Assembly: GCF_050947335.1 (NCBI RefSeq)
Contig: NC_134991.1
Span: forward strand, 3,534,001 to 3,598,000
Reading direction: 5' to 3'
DNA from: Megachile rotundata
Lineage: Eukaryota; Arthropoda; Insecta; Hymenoptera; Megachilidae
DNA: 64,000 nucleotides
Made by a program: the position numbers and the translations under genes. Positions 24,124-37,160 of the stretch are shown here, in pieces; the first letter of the stretch is position 1; each line of letters starts with the position of its first letter. A model generated the notes under the pieces. That model had not been told where the DNA came from. It made no database searches and saw only the letters and a program-made list of their open reading frames with translations.

Positions 24124-26230
24124 CAAGGGACATTACCCAATCGCCAATCGCCGATTTTGATGCGCTTTGAGTATGATATAGAACGCAAAAAAATATTTGA
24201 CACGTATTTTTTTTTATCGGCCATCGTCCATGCTAAAGGGGTGAAAATGGCCCCCAAAGTTGGGGTTGCAAAACATATTTTCTCGAATATCGCAGGAACT
24301 ATTAGGCCTAGACAAAAAATTAAAAGTGCAAATGTTTCTGTTTTAGAAGGCCAATAATATGGATAAAGTGGATTTTTGAAAAATTTATTTGTTTAAAAAA
24401 TATATTAGAAATTAACATTATTTTACAAATTTTTTTAATGAAACTTTGTACTATTTTGATCAAATTTTACACATGTAAACTATAGGTCAAAAGACAAAAT
24501 ACGGATAAATCGGAATTTTTAATTTCGCTTGTGGAAAAAATATTATTGTCTTTGAAGTTATACGTACATTTTATACCTTCCGTTCGGTGCACAACTGATT
24601 TCTATACGTAATATTCTGGAAATTGTATTATATTACATTTTTTACACTAACTTATTTAAAAAAAGAATTTGAAGGTCCAAAGGTGCCTCTATAAAAATAT
24701 GTCGTTCGAGTCATATATCGCATTTGATCCGCGTTATGGGCGCGTACTGGTGGCAGTATTCGACGCACGGAGGATCTTAACGCGTAAATTGTACTTGTGC
24801 GAAGTACAATATCTTCATAACGATGTAGAATACATGCAATTAAAGAAATTACATCTGTTGATCAAGAATTGCTTCACGATTGTAAGATATATAGTAACAC
24901 TGAAATTATAGTTTTTTTATAATTTTCAAAATTATGTCTCTTATTTTGAAATGATTTTCTAATGTATTATAAACGGTAGTAAACGTAAAAGATGTAATGT
25001 TATGCATTATGAAATCGAAACGGATATCAGTATTTGTCAGCGTATATTTTGTAAAAGTGTCATAGTTTTAATTTGATTGAAACTAAAGTCAACGGGATTA
25101 TCAAAATATTCCAATCTGCTACTGATGCAACCATACTGTAACCATGCGTACTTAAACAGTTTTTTATACCTAGGTGCGGACAATTGATTATGAATTAAAG
25201 GACACATTTTGATAATTATGTCCCATGCCCGTACGTTAATTTATAAATCTAACGTAGGCAAAAGATTTACTATTTAATACGCGAAATTTTTCCATGTTCT
25301 ATAACCACATACATCAGAAGGTTGTATTAATCCAGTAGCGATTTTTTAATACTTAAAACTGTCAAAGTTTTATTTGGCGATATGATATTTCTTATCAAAA
25401 TTTTAAAAAATTAAAAAATTATTAAAAAAGTGATATTTTCAAAGTTACCCAACCTAATAATATATATTTTACAATCGTGAAGCAATTCTTAATCAACAGA
25501 TGTAATTCCTTTAATTGCACGTATTCTACATCATTATGAAGATATTACACTTCACACAAGTACAATTTACGCGTTAAGATCCTCCGTGCGTCGAATACTG
25601 CCACCAGTACGCGCCCATAACGCGGATCAAATGCGATATATGACTCGAACGACATATTTTTATAGAGGCACCTTTGGACCTTCAAATTCTTTTTTTAAAT
25701 AAGTTAGTGTAAAAAATGTAATATAATACAATTTCCAGAATATTACGTATAGAAATCAGTTGTGCACCGAACGGAAGGTATAAAATGTACGTATAACTTC
25801 AAAGACAATAATATTTTTTCCACAAGCGAAATTAAAAATTCCGATTTATCCGTATTTTGTCTTTTGACCTATAGTTTACATGTGTAAAATTTGATCAAAA
25901 TAGTACAAAGTTTCATTAAAAAAATTTGTAAAATAATGTTAATTTCTAATATATTTTTTAAACAAATAAATTTTTCAAAAATCCACTTTATCCATATTAT
26001 TGGCCTTCTAAAACAGAAACATTTGCACTTTTAATTTTTTGTCTAGGCCTAATAGTTCCTGCGATATTCGAGAAAATATGTTTTGCAACCCCAACTTTGG
26101 GGGCCATTTTCACCCCTTCAGCATGGACGATGGCCGATAAAAAAAAATACGTGTCAAATATTTTTTTGTGTTCTATATTATATTCAAAGCGCATCAAAAT
26201 CGGCGATTGGCGATTGGGTAATGTCCCTTG
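24124..26230. mobile_element. Foldback DNA element with arms of about 765 bp and TTA target duplications
   Basis: The left arm (24124 to about 24890) and right arm (about 25468 to 26230) are inverted copies, roughly 95% identical by eye. They begin CAAGGGACATTACCCAATCG at each end. TTA lies on both outer sides (24121-24123 and 26231-26233), a 3-bp duplication of the kind made by PIF/Harbinger-type transposases (TWA). The centre of about 580 bp has no coding sequence. Matching open frames in the two arms (90 and 66 codons) are mirror images of the same repeat and are not a gene. The high arm identity implies a recent insertion or arm conversion. Confidence 0.88.
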
Positions 26231-26233
26231 TTA

Positions 26234-26800
26234 GAACAGAAATCCACATTTTGCAGTAACATCACAAAAAATAATATTTAAATCACCATGTCACATAGCC
26301 CAAATATTTTCGGTTATTAATATGTGGGGTGTTTCTAAATATTAGTATCGATTTTAAATACTATCTTCTTATCGTATAAGAGTGAACTCGCTATAAAAAA
26401 TAAAGCCAACATAGGCAAAACAAAACCTTCAAAATGATTAATAATAAACGACTTATTTAAAATGAACTTGAAAATACTCGATGCGTTATTTCTAAAGAAA
26501 TCTGTAAAAAAAGTTGGATTCGTTATAGAATAAATTAGTAATTGCCTACATGAGGGCCCTATAGTTATTAATTCAAGAAATTTATATTTTTACTATGCCA
26601 AACATGAAAAGAACACTTAAATAATTTGAAAAAATTTGAAACTACTCGACATTTAATTGCTTAAAAGTAGAAACAATTAATTTTTTCTTCAAAATTATTA
26701 AAGAAAACTTTTTTACTCTGATATGTAAATGAATAGAAAAATTGTTGTTTACTTTGTCTGGGAGTAATTTGATCAAAACTTATGAATTACATATGTATAA
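26234..26800. other. AT-rich intronic DNA, nothing recognised
   Basis: No supported feature was found. Confidence 0.6.
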
Positions 26801-27420
26801 TCCTTGTGTACCATTTAACTGCCCGGGACTACCCACACTACGGAAGGAAAAAAGGCGTAACAAGTTTCTGATGCCAAGCGTGTAATAAAAATGTAACGGT
26901 CGAATGTCAGAAAGAAGGAAGGGTGAAGGAAAGTTCTCAAGAGAGACAAAGTTGCAGATTTTACCGAGTTTCAAACTAGGTATATGCTTCTCAAAGCGGG
27001 ATGCCGTTCTTGCTGAAGGGAATAGGTAAGGCTCGAGGTACCCTTCGTAAGCCTGTTAAGGAAGAGTCGCGAGTTTCCTCAAAGGGGCCGCGAATATTAA
27101 AATCACATTTTAGCCCCCTTTCGCCCTTCCTGTTTCGACGACAAACTGCATGATCGTGCAACAAGGTTAGTCAGGATTAAACGAGCTTCCGGCAAACTTG
27201 CAGTACTCTGTTATACTGTACGCAGACACGCATTGCTAAGTACTTTGCCAGCAATGAATTTTGAAGCGTTACTGAAGTCGATTGGCTGTTTTTCACTGCT
27301 TGAACAGTAATTCCCAACCATATTTGCTTCATATTCTTGATTACATGGATTTATCTAGAGTCTATTAGACAATGAAGTACCTCTCTCAGTGTTGCGTAAC
27401 TGTGTTTACGAGGATGCAGT
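26800..27420. promoter_or_regulatory. GC-richer island
   Basis: Unique CpG-bearing sequence of about 600 bp. A 64-codon minus-strand frame has no domain. Confidence 0.28.
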
Positions 27421-27479
27421 ACATGTACTTGTACGTGATACACATTCATTTATAAATAATTATAAGTAATTACATTCTA

Positions 27480-27730
27480 AATTTCTATGTCATCAAATTT
27501 CTAAACTTTTAAATATCTAAAATTGCAAATCTCTTATTTTTTTTAATTTATGACAAACCTCATCTCTAAGTTTACAATTTCTAAATTTCGAAATCTCTAA
27601 GTTTTTACATTTCTATACTTTCAAGCTTCTAACTTCTTAAATTTTTAACGTACAATATTTTTTAATTTTTTAGTTTCTGAAATGTCAAATTTTTAAATCT
27701 TTAAATTTAAATTCTTCAATTTCTAAAGTT
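27480..27730. repeat. Quasi-periodic CTAAATTT array (pyrimidine orientation)
   Basis: TTTCTAAACTTTTAAAT, TTTCTAAATTTCGAAATC and similar words are spaced about 9-10 bases. Confidence 0.6.
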
Positions 27731-28169
27731 ATGAGCTGTACATCTCCTCTCCCTTAATAATAAGTGAAAACGAAACTAATGTCTAGAAATGATTTCAAAT
27801 TGTACTATTGTTATAGTATTTATCAATAGCAGCGCACCTTTTTTTTAATTGAATCAATGTTAGTATCCCTAAAAATAATAATTAAAAAAGAAATATACCT
27901 ACTATATTAAGTTCTTCTTATCATTAAACACCTTTCTTATAACACATTTTCTCGTGTATGTTTATTAATTAGATAGCAGCATATATACATATACTTAAAC
28001 TGAATATACGATATATGAGGTGAATCAAATGCTCAATTAGATTCCATTAAACTGACGTTAAATGTTTTTTTCACACCCCCTTTCCATTCCTTGAAAAAAA
28101 AACATGCACGTACAAAATTCAGTTCGGAAGTTGTATGAAAAAGTATGTTTTGATACACGTGGCATTTCT

Positions 28170-28510
28170 GTATTTAGGAAGAAACCCATGTGTGCTCGAG
28201 CATGCGCGACTTACGACCGTTTTTGTCGATATTTGACAGCGGCAACTTGAGAGGGTCCTAACCGTCCCCATCGAACCCTCGGGGACTCTGTATCTAAATG
28301 CAGACATTAATAAATCGCGGCCACATTCGTACATACATCCGCATTCGAATCGTCGTCAACGTTAAGTTAGTTTGCCACCGGTGAAGGTTCTGACGCGTTT
28401 ATGGAAATGACTCGTGCCTTGTTCGGCCGGTTCATGCCTAAGGCACCACCATATAATTCCACAATTTCCGTATACTCGCCTACTCGACTGGGATATTCGG
28501 ACTCGTATCT
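28170..28510. promoter_or_regulatory. GC-richer island with imperfect COE palindrome
   Basis: ACCCTCGGGGAC at about 28277-28288 keeps the CCCNNGGG core but lacks the outer T. The rest is unique sequence. Confidence 0.3.
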
Positions 28511-28658
28511 GAAAAGATGAAAATTGTGCAGATTAATAATATTTTTTTGACTGCGATCTTTGCAATATATTCTACTGAAGTAAATGACATTATTGGATAT
28601 GTAAGAATTTCAAATTCGTTCCTTAATTTTATATAAAAATCATTTTATACAAATTTAA

Positions 28659-28737
28659 TATTAATAAAATATTAATAAATATTAATAGAATTATTAAATT
28701 AAATTAAAGTATTAATAAAATTATTAATAAAATTTAG
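28659..28737. repeat. ATTAATAAA low-complexity array
   Basis: Irregular copies of a 9-12 bp ATTAATAAA word. Confidence 0.7.
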
Positions 28738-29329
28738 AATCAGTTTTTAATTATTACTCATCGTGTATTCATTTATTTTTATTCATAAAATGCATTGTAA
28801 ACAAAAAATGAAAATTCTATAATTTTTTTTTAAATTAAAATATATTATTTCTTAAATATTATTTTGTTGTTTGGTATTTTATAATGGTTTTCGGGTCATT
28901 TTTCTTCAGTGCTCTTCCTTCGACCTTCGGCTACTAAGATTCTCACTTTCCGCTTTTCTTCCATTTGATTTCTTTTTGATATGCTTATACATTATTTACA
29001 ACTTGTTTCACGTTTGTTGAATAATTCTGCGTTACACGTATTTGTACCATTAATTTTCGATAGGCGTTGTGTGTTGAATATGAATTTGACACCAGCGTAT
29101 CGCATACACTATCATTTTTTTTTTTTGGAAATTTGAATTTGGAATAAAAATTTAATCTTCATGATATTTTTGAAAATTATTCTACAATGACGTGTCACTG
29201 TTGTATCAATATACAATCATTTAATTTGAAAATATATTTGAATAATCCAAATAAAAACGTCACTAATTTTTTAGGACAATTTTTCAACTTATTTTGAAAA
29301 CTAAAACTTTAAAATTATTATATTTCCTA

Positions 29330-29560
29330 AATTTTCTAATCTCCAAATTCCAAGCTTAGATATTCGAATTATCAAGTTTTTCCGAATTTCTCAATTTTTA
29401 TGCCCTTCAATTTTCTAAATTTCCCAACTTTCAATTTGTCAAATTAAACTGTTTCAGCTATCTAGATTTTAAAATGTAAAAAATCCCTAATTTTCAGTTT
29501 TTCAAATTCGAAAATTTTCAGAATTTTAAATTCGAAAAGTTTCCCACTATAAATCTGCGC
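29330..29560. repeat. Quasi-periodic AAATTT array (pyrimidine orientation)
   Basis: TTTTCTAATCTCCAAATTCC, TTTCTAAATTTCCC and related words recur every 8-11 bases. Confidence 0.55.
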
Positions 29561-30260
29561 TTTACATTATCATATTTTGTAAGAAAGCCTACTCTGCTTA
29601 CTAGTTTACATAGAGACGTACATGTAATAAGTGATTTATACATACATTCTAGTGGTAGATAATTTTATAAAGCGGTTTAAACATCACGTTGCAAATAGAA
29701 ATGAGGTATGTACCCAACTGCGGCAAGATACAAATTAAGTATACGTAGGTCAGAAAAAGATTCTATAATCGTTGTTTATAATTAAAGTCTGAATTTACTG
29801 TGAGTGGCCAAATTATTGTATTCAAGAAATTTCTTTTTAAAACTATGCGACGAACGCGCCTTTAGTTTAACAGTTATTCATACTTGATGCATTTTACTAT
29901 AAATGGTGAGTATAAAAAGAGTGTATATTTTAATGGCACGTACATTAAAAATTGATTCCGCATTTGACTGTGGTCGAATTTCATAAAGTAAACATTAAAA
30001 AATTACATTACATACAACCAGCAAAATTTTCGTAGTTCGAGTGTAAAGTTTACACATTTCTTATTATGATCAATTAAATTTATAATTGTTACCGACCGAC
30101 ATAATGAAATTTTGATTTACCGTTTCGCTTTATTGGGGTCTCTGAATTTCCCGCTTTATTTTCATTATTATTACTATAGTCAATATATTGGACTATGTTT
30201 ATTTCCATTATTATTGAAATATTTGACTGAGATTATCATAATTCCAGCCTTTCTCTTTCT
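29560..30260. other. AT-rich intronic DNA, nothing recognised
   Basis: No supported feature was found. Confidence 0.6.
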
Positions 30261-30267
30261 ATCATTC

Positions 30268-30645
30268 AACTGACAAGGAAACATATCCAACCCAGACACG
30301 CCGATTTCGATGAAACTTATGTGAGATATAGTTCTCAAAAAAATATTTGACACGTATTTTTTTTTTATCGGCAATCGTGCATATTGAAGGGGTGAAAATA
30401 GCCTCCAAAGTTAAGGGCTGAAATCATATTTTTGGGAATATCTCCGGAATTAAAGGAGATAATTAGATGCTTTCTTTTGTAAAATGTTCGTCTTTAAATA
30501 GGGAATTTTTGTGCGTAAAAAAATTTCAATAAACTTTATTTGTTTAAATAATATTTTGAAAATTTATAATTTTTGTTTAAATTTTTGCACTAAATGTTGA
30601 TCTATTTTTTTGCAATTTCGTGTACGTAAACTAAGTTATTAAATA
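30268..30645. mobile_element. Single-arm fragment related to the foldback element
   Basis: It starts ACAAGGAAACATATCCAACC and continues CGCCGATTTCGATG, AAAAAAATATTTGACACGTA, ATCGGCAATCGTGCAT and GGGGTGAAAATAGCC. It then follows the arm of the 24124 element through TTTATTTGTTTAAA and GTAAACTA. Divergence is much greater than between the two arms of that element. No opposite arm is visible nearby. Confidence 0.7.
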
Positions 30646-30959
30646 AGGAGGAAAAGACTAAAATAACTGCAGGATGTTTAACAGAGAAGTTGCCCTAAAA
30701 ATACAAATATCATACAAAGTTAAACATCAATTAAAAATACAAGACCAATAAAATCAGTTGTTCCACTGATGATGTTCGTAAGGAGAGTAGTTTTATCTAA
30801 ATACAAATTGGACTCTACATTAGATTACCTCCGTTCTTGAATTATACCGAACACTAAGATTTTAAAGAAAATCTAAAAATATATTAAAATGTTACATTCA
30901 CCGAAACGGAAAGTAAAGGAATGTTGATAATTGTAAAGATTTGATATTAACAGCCGGAT

Positions 30960-31500
30960 AATGCGACGGCAACCATACGATAGATAGTAAATCGTCAGTT
31001 ACAGTGGCATAGGTGCAAAGCAAATCTAGTTATAGCTGCCGGCCTCTCAAGCCGTCTTGTAGCTAATATGATAGACTGCCATTAGGGATATCTCGCTGTC
31101 GTGATGAAGGGGACGGTGAAACGTACAAGGAGCTGGGAGAGGGAAAGGGCTACCCAACGTAAAGCCCGAGACAGGGTACGTTAGTTCGGGATATGCTAGT
31201 TAGTAAGACGTATTACTTACGTATGAATTATGCAGTACCTTGGTAGTGCCAGTCGAATAGCCTTGGTTCCTCCCATCTTAGCTAAACAGAACTCTCGCCA
31301 CCTCCTCCGTCTCTTTCTCTCTACTGATAGGAATTCGGTTAAGTTTCCCTCTTTGCACGTTGTTGAGCGCTTGATTTCCTTCTGTAAACACGAAAACGGA
31401 TGTCTCGATACAAAATACATCGAGGCCCCAACAAACACGATTAGCAGAGTATTTGAGTCTGTACCTTCGTCTCGGTGAAGTGAATTAACCCACGAATTGC
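30960..31500. promoter_or_regulatory. GC-richer island
   Basis: Unique CpG-bearing sequence of about 540 bp with a CTCCTCCGTCTCTTTCTCTC tract near 31300. Mirror open frames of 73 and 82 codons on opposite strands have no domain. Confidence 0.28.
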
Positions 31501-33475
31501 AGAATCTTTACTGACTCAATGTATAATTGAGAGCTTCAGTCAGTCAATTACGTTTTTCAAAAGTTTCTATTTCTTTTGTGTTATTTTTGTAATATACATA
31601 TGTAAGTCTTATATTACAGAAAGGAAGTAACTTCTTTTTAATGTAAGAGTACCAATTAGAGTCATAATGAACAAAGTAATAATAAGAAAGCGTTAATTTC
31701 TATTTATATAATTATTAAATGATTAATAAAGAATGTAATCTTCGGTAATAATTTTTAAATATTTTGTCTACTAATAATTTTTTAAACGAACATTATATTT
31801 GAAAATTGAATTATTTAGAAATGTAGAGGAAATAACATTGATGTTTTAAATGTTATTTAAATTATCTGGTTTGTAAAGTTGCTTTAGAATGATCGATTAC
31901 AGCATTGATACTAATGACCCTAGGAAATCAGAGATTTATATTAACAAATTTTAAATATTACTATTTAGAAGGTTAATTTTCATAATTATTTATTCAATAA
32001 TAATATGTAATTTATTTACAAAATTTTACTTTTCTATAAATAGATTATTTATTATTACATTTATACTGATTAGAAATACACATTTTTTGTTGATTTTGAT
32101 TTTCATCTATTAAAATGATACTATAGCTTTTTTCACGATTAAAATTATAATTTGCAGTTTAAATGATTTTTTTTATTTCCCAAACAAAAGTACAAAAGCT
32201 TGAATCCATAACAAAAGAAATGTGAGCTTCTTACATACTTATCAGTTCGACTTCCCATTTCTCCGAAAGTTCTGAAATCTTATGCTGTTAAAATTTCTTT
32301 TCTTCTGCAGTTTCTTAACTATTCCAAACGGATACAAAGATCAAAATGATCCCAATGGCTAATTTTTAACAAACAAAAACAAAACTTAGCTTAATATATA
32401 ATATTATGTATTATTATCTAGTGTTAACTGATAGTGTATTACCAGGTAAAATTACGGTAGTCTTATGTTACTTGACACTAATACAGAAATATCAGCTTCA
32501 GAAATACGTAAAGTGGTTGACTGACGATAAAAAGTAATGTTGTCAAGAATTACCGTTAATTTCAACTTTTTAACATGGGAAATATATAACCAAAAGACTT
32601 AAGGACATTGCATCATTTCTGGTCTGCTTATACGTAAATTTGTTCTACTTGCACTCTCAGGTTCCTATTTATCTCCATATTCAGCTAAGAGAAAATTAAA
32701 CAGTGATATCATAAGGACCGGTTAGTACTGTCGCCCACGTGTCGGATTATTTTCTTAACTTACCTAGAACTACACATTTACATTCATCTAAATTAAATTA
32801 ATGTTAATTTGAAGATAGTATCTTGTAGGATGTTGTAGGTTTTACTACTTAAATAGTGTTTACTTTTCAACATCATAATACATTGAATAAAAATATATAC
32901 CCTTTGCTGTATTATTTCTGTCAATTTTTAGAAATACTGTAATTCTGAACTGTGCAAATAAGGCTAATAAATAAACACTTTCTATTAAAAAAAAATTATT
33001 TATTGGAAAATAATACAATACTATAAATGATTAACATTTTGGAAATGGTACAGTAGAAAATAAGAAATATTTTTAACAATTTTATGAATTATAAAATTTG
33101 TTTTATATTCGTTTTTCGAAAAATTAAAAAATTACATAGTACATTATATTATGCAGCATATTTAACAATAAAATAAAAAATTTGGTAAAATTAATTAATT
33201 GTAAAATCAATAGAAAATTCAAATAATTGAACAGTTCGATTTAAAAGTTTTGGTATTTCAAAATTGAATAATATTTTGTATATAACTTATCCTACAACCT
33301 AATTCCTTCGCACATACCTTATTATTTTGTCTGAGCTTATATGTATAGATATTACCATTACATCAGATGTTACCAATGAATCGATGAAGATTTTTTTTAA
33401 TCCTGCATTATATCTTCAGGAAATGATTTTCTTAATTAGCCGATAGCTTTGCATCGAGCAATCCTTCTTAGCCAT
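31500..33475. other. Long AT-rich stretch, nothing recognised
   Basis: Nearly 2 kb of A/T-dominated sequence without repeats, islands or coding signals. Confidence 0.65.
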
Positions 33476-33479
33476 TTCC

Positions 33480-33870
33480 TATCTATAATACTTCCTGTGT
33501 AGAAGAGCCGAAGGAACGAGCCGCTGGATGCTGGATGACGGCGGTGCAAAGTAGGAAGGGAAGGGGGTGGTTTCAAGAAGACCGGTACAGGGGGCGTAAT
33601 GGAGGCTAGTTAAACATTAAGCATCCCCTGATACCTTGCTAACCCCTTACTAACCTCAGTTAAGGTGTATGCAAGGTATACAGCTCTAGGTGGTTTCCTA
33701 TGCCTTACGGACCTCCGTATACATTCTTACTAATTGACGTCCTGCGCTTCTGCATTATGCACTTGCGATTACTCCCCGGCGGTTTCTTACTAAAATAATA
33801 TATCCGATCGAAAACCGTATCTTCCTGAAAGAAACAACAGGCTACCTTGCGTGGTCAACATTGTGCTCTG
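33480..33870. promoter_or_regulatory. GC-richer island
   Basis: It includes GGAAGGGAAGGGGGTGG and direct words CCTTGCTAACCCC / CCTTACTAACCTC near 33625-33660. Unique otherwise. Confidence 0.3.
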
Positions 33871-33969
33871 TGTTTCTGTACTGAAGAGATATTTCTTAAT
33901 TTTCGTGGTTTATTGGGTTATTCGGAAAGATCGCGGGATAACTTAATGTCAACATAAGAATGAATATGT

Positions 33970-34215
33970 AGAGTTTTTTATTGTCAAACTTTATTGTCGA
34001 ATCCTATTCAAGAAAATAAAGAATGTTATATTAACATAGGGTTTCAAAAACTTTATTAGAAACGTTATGACCACAGCACTGCTTTGTTGTTCGCCATTGG
34101 ATATAGAGTGTTCTAGTTTTGTTCGAATTTTTTTATTAGTATATTCTATAAATAAAAATAATAAAAAATATTTGTATGAACTGAAACTCTTAAATGCATT
34201 ATTAAAAGTAATTTC
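33970..34215. repeat. Dispersed repeat, copy 2 (partner at 14513-14765)
   Basis: The same ordered words as in the 14513 copy, including GAATGTTATATTAACATAGG and AATGCATTATTAAAAGTA. Confidence 0.7.
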
Positions 34216-34659
34216 AAAAATAGAAAAGTCGGCAATTATTTGTATGTAGTATTAAATAGCAAAATCGTCCATTATCATTTTATGTAACTTTTTTTTTTAA
34301 AGAAGGACTCATTATACGTTGAGAAACAAAGCAGTCCAAAATTATTTTATTTTGTTATACCTGATTAATGTACCATCTTGCTGATTTTTGCATATCGAAT
34401 ATGCTGGTAAATTTTTCTTGTGAAAATTATTAGGTATGTACAATAAATTACTAGCTGACCAAATATTGCTAAATATGAACTTTATGAATGAATCTGTTAA
34501 AAAATGAATCTATGATATGAGGTTATAATGGGAATATGATTGTATGGTTTTGAAGTACTTATGTAAATTATCATGATATCCGAATATAATCAGAAATATC
34601 TGTCTACACTTTTAAATAGTATTTTATATTAAAATTATTGTGTTGAGAGAATTAAATAG

Positions 34660-34900
34660 TGGTGTAAGTTATCTTCGGCCATAATGAGATCGTGAATTCT
34701 CTTAGAGCTTGATAACAATGAACGTAATGAAGACATCCCCAAGGAGTACCTGCTACCAAGATACATTGTTAATACGATTGCTGAGTAGGGGTTTGTCGTT
34801 TAGATAGGTGATTAGTACACTATCGAACGCGCTTCCAATTCTACTGAACAGACAGAATTTCTAACCTCTAATGCCATTCGTAGACTTAAGTGTTCCCATA
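34660..34900. promoter_or_regulatory. Moderately GC-richer patch
   Basis: Unique sequence with GATAACAATGAACG and CATTGTTAATACG words (SOX-like ACAAT cores in both orientations). A regulatory role is speculative. Confidence 0.25.
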
Positions 34901-35569
34901 GAAAAAGGGAATAAAAAACTATTATTCTCTTCATTACTTTTTTCTCTCTATTTCTATTAAATTATTAGATTAATCATTTTCAAAATACACATGCATAATT
35001 TTTATATACCTTTGTCAGATGATTAGTAGTCTTTTTTGTTCTCTTAAATGAAAAATATTTACATATTCGCACTTGCTGCAAAATAACAAGTTTTTGGAGT
35101 ATTTTTCAATATACTTATGACATATTAAATTCATGTACATTACACGTAATACTACATTTGTAATATATTAAAAATTAGAATCGGTGTATTCAGGAAAATT
35201 TACAGAATGTATTTTTATATAAGTAGAAGTTAAGTATCTGATATAGTTGGGTTATAAAATTTGTTTAAACCTCAAAAACATGAGTTCCGTTCAAAATCGA
35301 ATTTGACAAAAACAGATACATAGTAAAACTCGATTTTCAAATTCGTATTCAACGTATGAAGTTTTGTAAAAAACGTATAAGATAAGAAAATATAATAATA
35401 GTTCAAGTTTATCGGACGCTATAATTAGAAAAATTGTACTGCACTTCATATAAAAGCAATATGAAATTCATATAACAGCGAACAAAGTGACGATTCAGAA
35501 TGTTTTTTTTTTACACATTATTTGCTCTTCTACTGTGATGGAAAAAAGGAATTTACTTCGAAAGCCGCA

Positions 35570-35760
35570 AACATGATTAAAGATTTCTCGACGTAGGAGA
35601 AAATGGATTTCTAATACGCGTAATGCTACCCTATTTGGAACTATTACGCGTAAGTCTCCGAGTAAGCTCCCTATATCCGTTCAACCCCCTATTCGACGTA
35701 GATCTGTATTTACTAAAACAGAAGGTATTTACTTGCAATTCAGCACCCTTCGGTAACACG
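35570..35760. promoter_or_regulatory. GC-richer patch with inverted ACGCGT boxes
   Basis: TACGCGTAAT (35615-35624) and ATTACGCGTA (35643-35652) form a perfect 10-bp inverted repeat around an 18-base spacer. Confidence 0.4.
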
Positions 35761-36159
35761 TTGATAACGTGTAAACATTTTAAAAAATGAATTCTTTAAT
35801 CTCGCAATGATCACAGTTTTATTTGTCACATTCAATTACTTTTTAAATACATCTATTCAAATTATTGACACTAAATTGAAATATAATATTACATGTCGCA
35901 TAACTATTAGTTATAGTATATTAGAAAAATTTAGAATATAGATTTGTTTAATGTTCGTATAAAATGTAAACAGAAAGAAATAATATAGTTTCATGCAAAG
36001 AAATAAAGGTAAACTTGAAGATATTTTGAAGATAAGCATTGTATTGTTAATACCACCATGCAGTATTTAAATCAAACTATTTTTTGAACTGTTACTGTTT
36101 TGGTATAAGTGATTACCTTTAGAATACCTAAATGGAATACCTTTTAACAGAAAATTCGT

Positions 36160-36350
36160 AAATTCGTAAACTTTTAAATATCCAAATTTCCTAATTTTCA
36201 AATTTTTTAATTTCAAAATTCCAAGTTTCGAATATTTCAAGTATCCGTTTTCGCAAATATCCAAATCCTCCTAATTCTCTATGTTTTCAAACTTCCAGTA
36301 TTTCCAAATCTTTGTATTGCCAAATTTCGAAGTTCTGAAATTCTTTACCA
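36160..36350. repeat. Quasi-periodic AAATTT array (pyrimidine orientation)
   Basis: ATCCAAATTTCCTAATTTTC and following words are spaced about 9-10 bases. Confidence 0.55.
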
Positions 36351-36789
36351 CCAATTTTGTCTTATGTCTATTTTTCCTTCACAAAATGGCTAGTTAGACC
36401 CATAGAAAAATCCCTGATGTAATTCTATTTCATGCAACGTAATTTTATCAAGCACCGACGACTGAGAATACTATGGAGTGATTGTTCAGGATATATGATA
36501 CGAATTTTTCTAAGTATTAATAAAGTGACCGTAATTTACTTTTCTCAATGAAAGGAGACATTCAAAAAATTTGAATTATTGCAATATACGATGGACTAAA
36601 ACATTAATTTGGTGTAACAATTTCACCTGATAGATTATTACAGGTGTTTCAGAAATCGTGAATATTATTACAGGAAGTATACCCTGTATAATAGTTGTAA
36701 AATAAAATAAAATAATAAAATATCATAGAAAAGTCTAACTATTCTCTAAAGATTAAGATAAAAAAGAACTAAATATTTATGCTACAAAG

Positions 36790-37160
36790 TTCCCTTCAAA
36801 GTGTCGAGGAATTATTTTCACGAAAGGCGGAAGGAAAGGGGAAAACAACATTCGGTTTCAATACACACGCGAGTATTACTAATTGGTACAAGGGAAGTAT
36901 TAACAAACCGCTGCACAAGAGCCGATGATTTACTGCAAGGTTTGATTGAATTCGTTCACTTCTGTTTACCTGTTCCTCTTCCTCCCTTACACACATACAT
37001 TCACACACATATCACGAGGCTTCGATATTTAGTTTCTTTTTTTACATCGGTGTCGTTCATTTGTACTGACTCGTTCATTTAATCCACCCCAATGTTGTGA
37101 AGTTGTATATCAGTGTAATCCAAAGCTGACTTCAACCTCCTGAAAGGGTTCTCTCATCAC
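36790..37160. promoter_or_regulatory. GC-richer patch
   Basis: It contains ACACATACATTCACACACAT near 36990-37010 and a purine tract at 36827-36846. No coding signal. Confidence 0.25.

Noticed and set aside
24085..26197. Two similar open frames (90 and 66 codons) on opposite strands
   Set aside because: They are mirror copies of the foldback arm, differ without any sign of protein constraint, and the related 30268 copy does not keep the frame.
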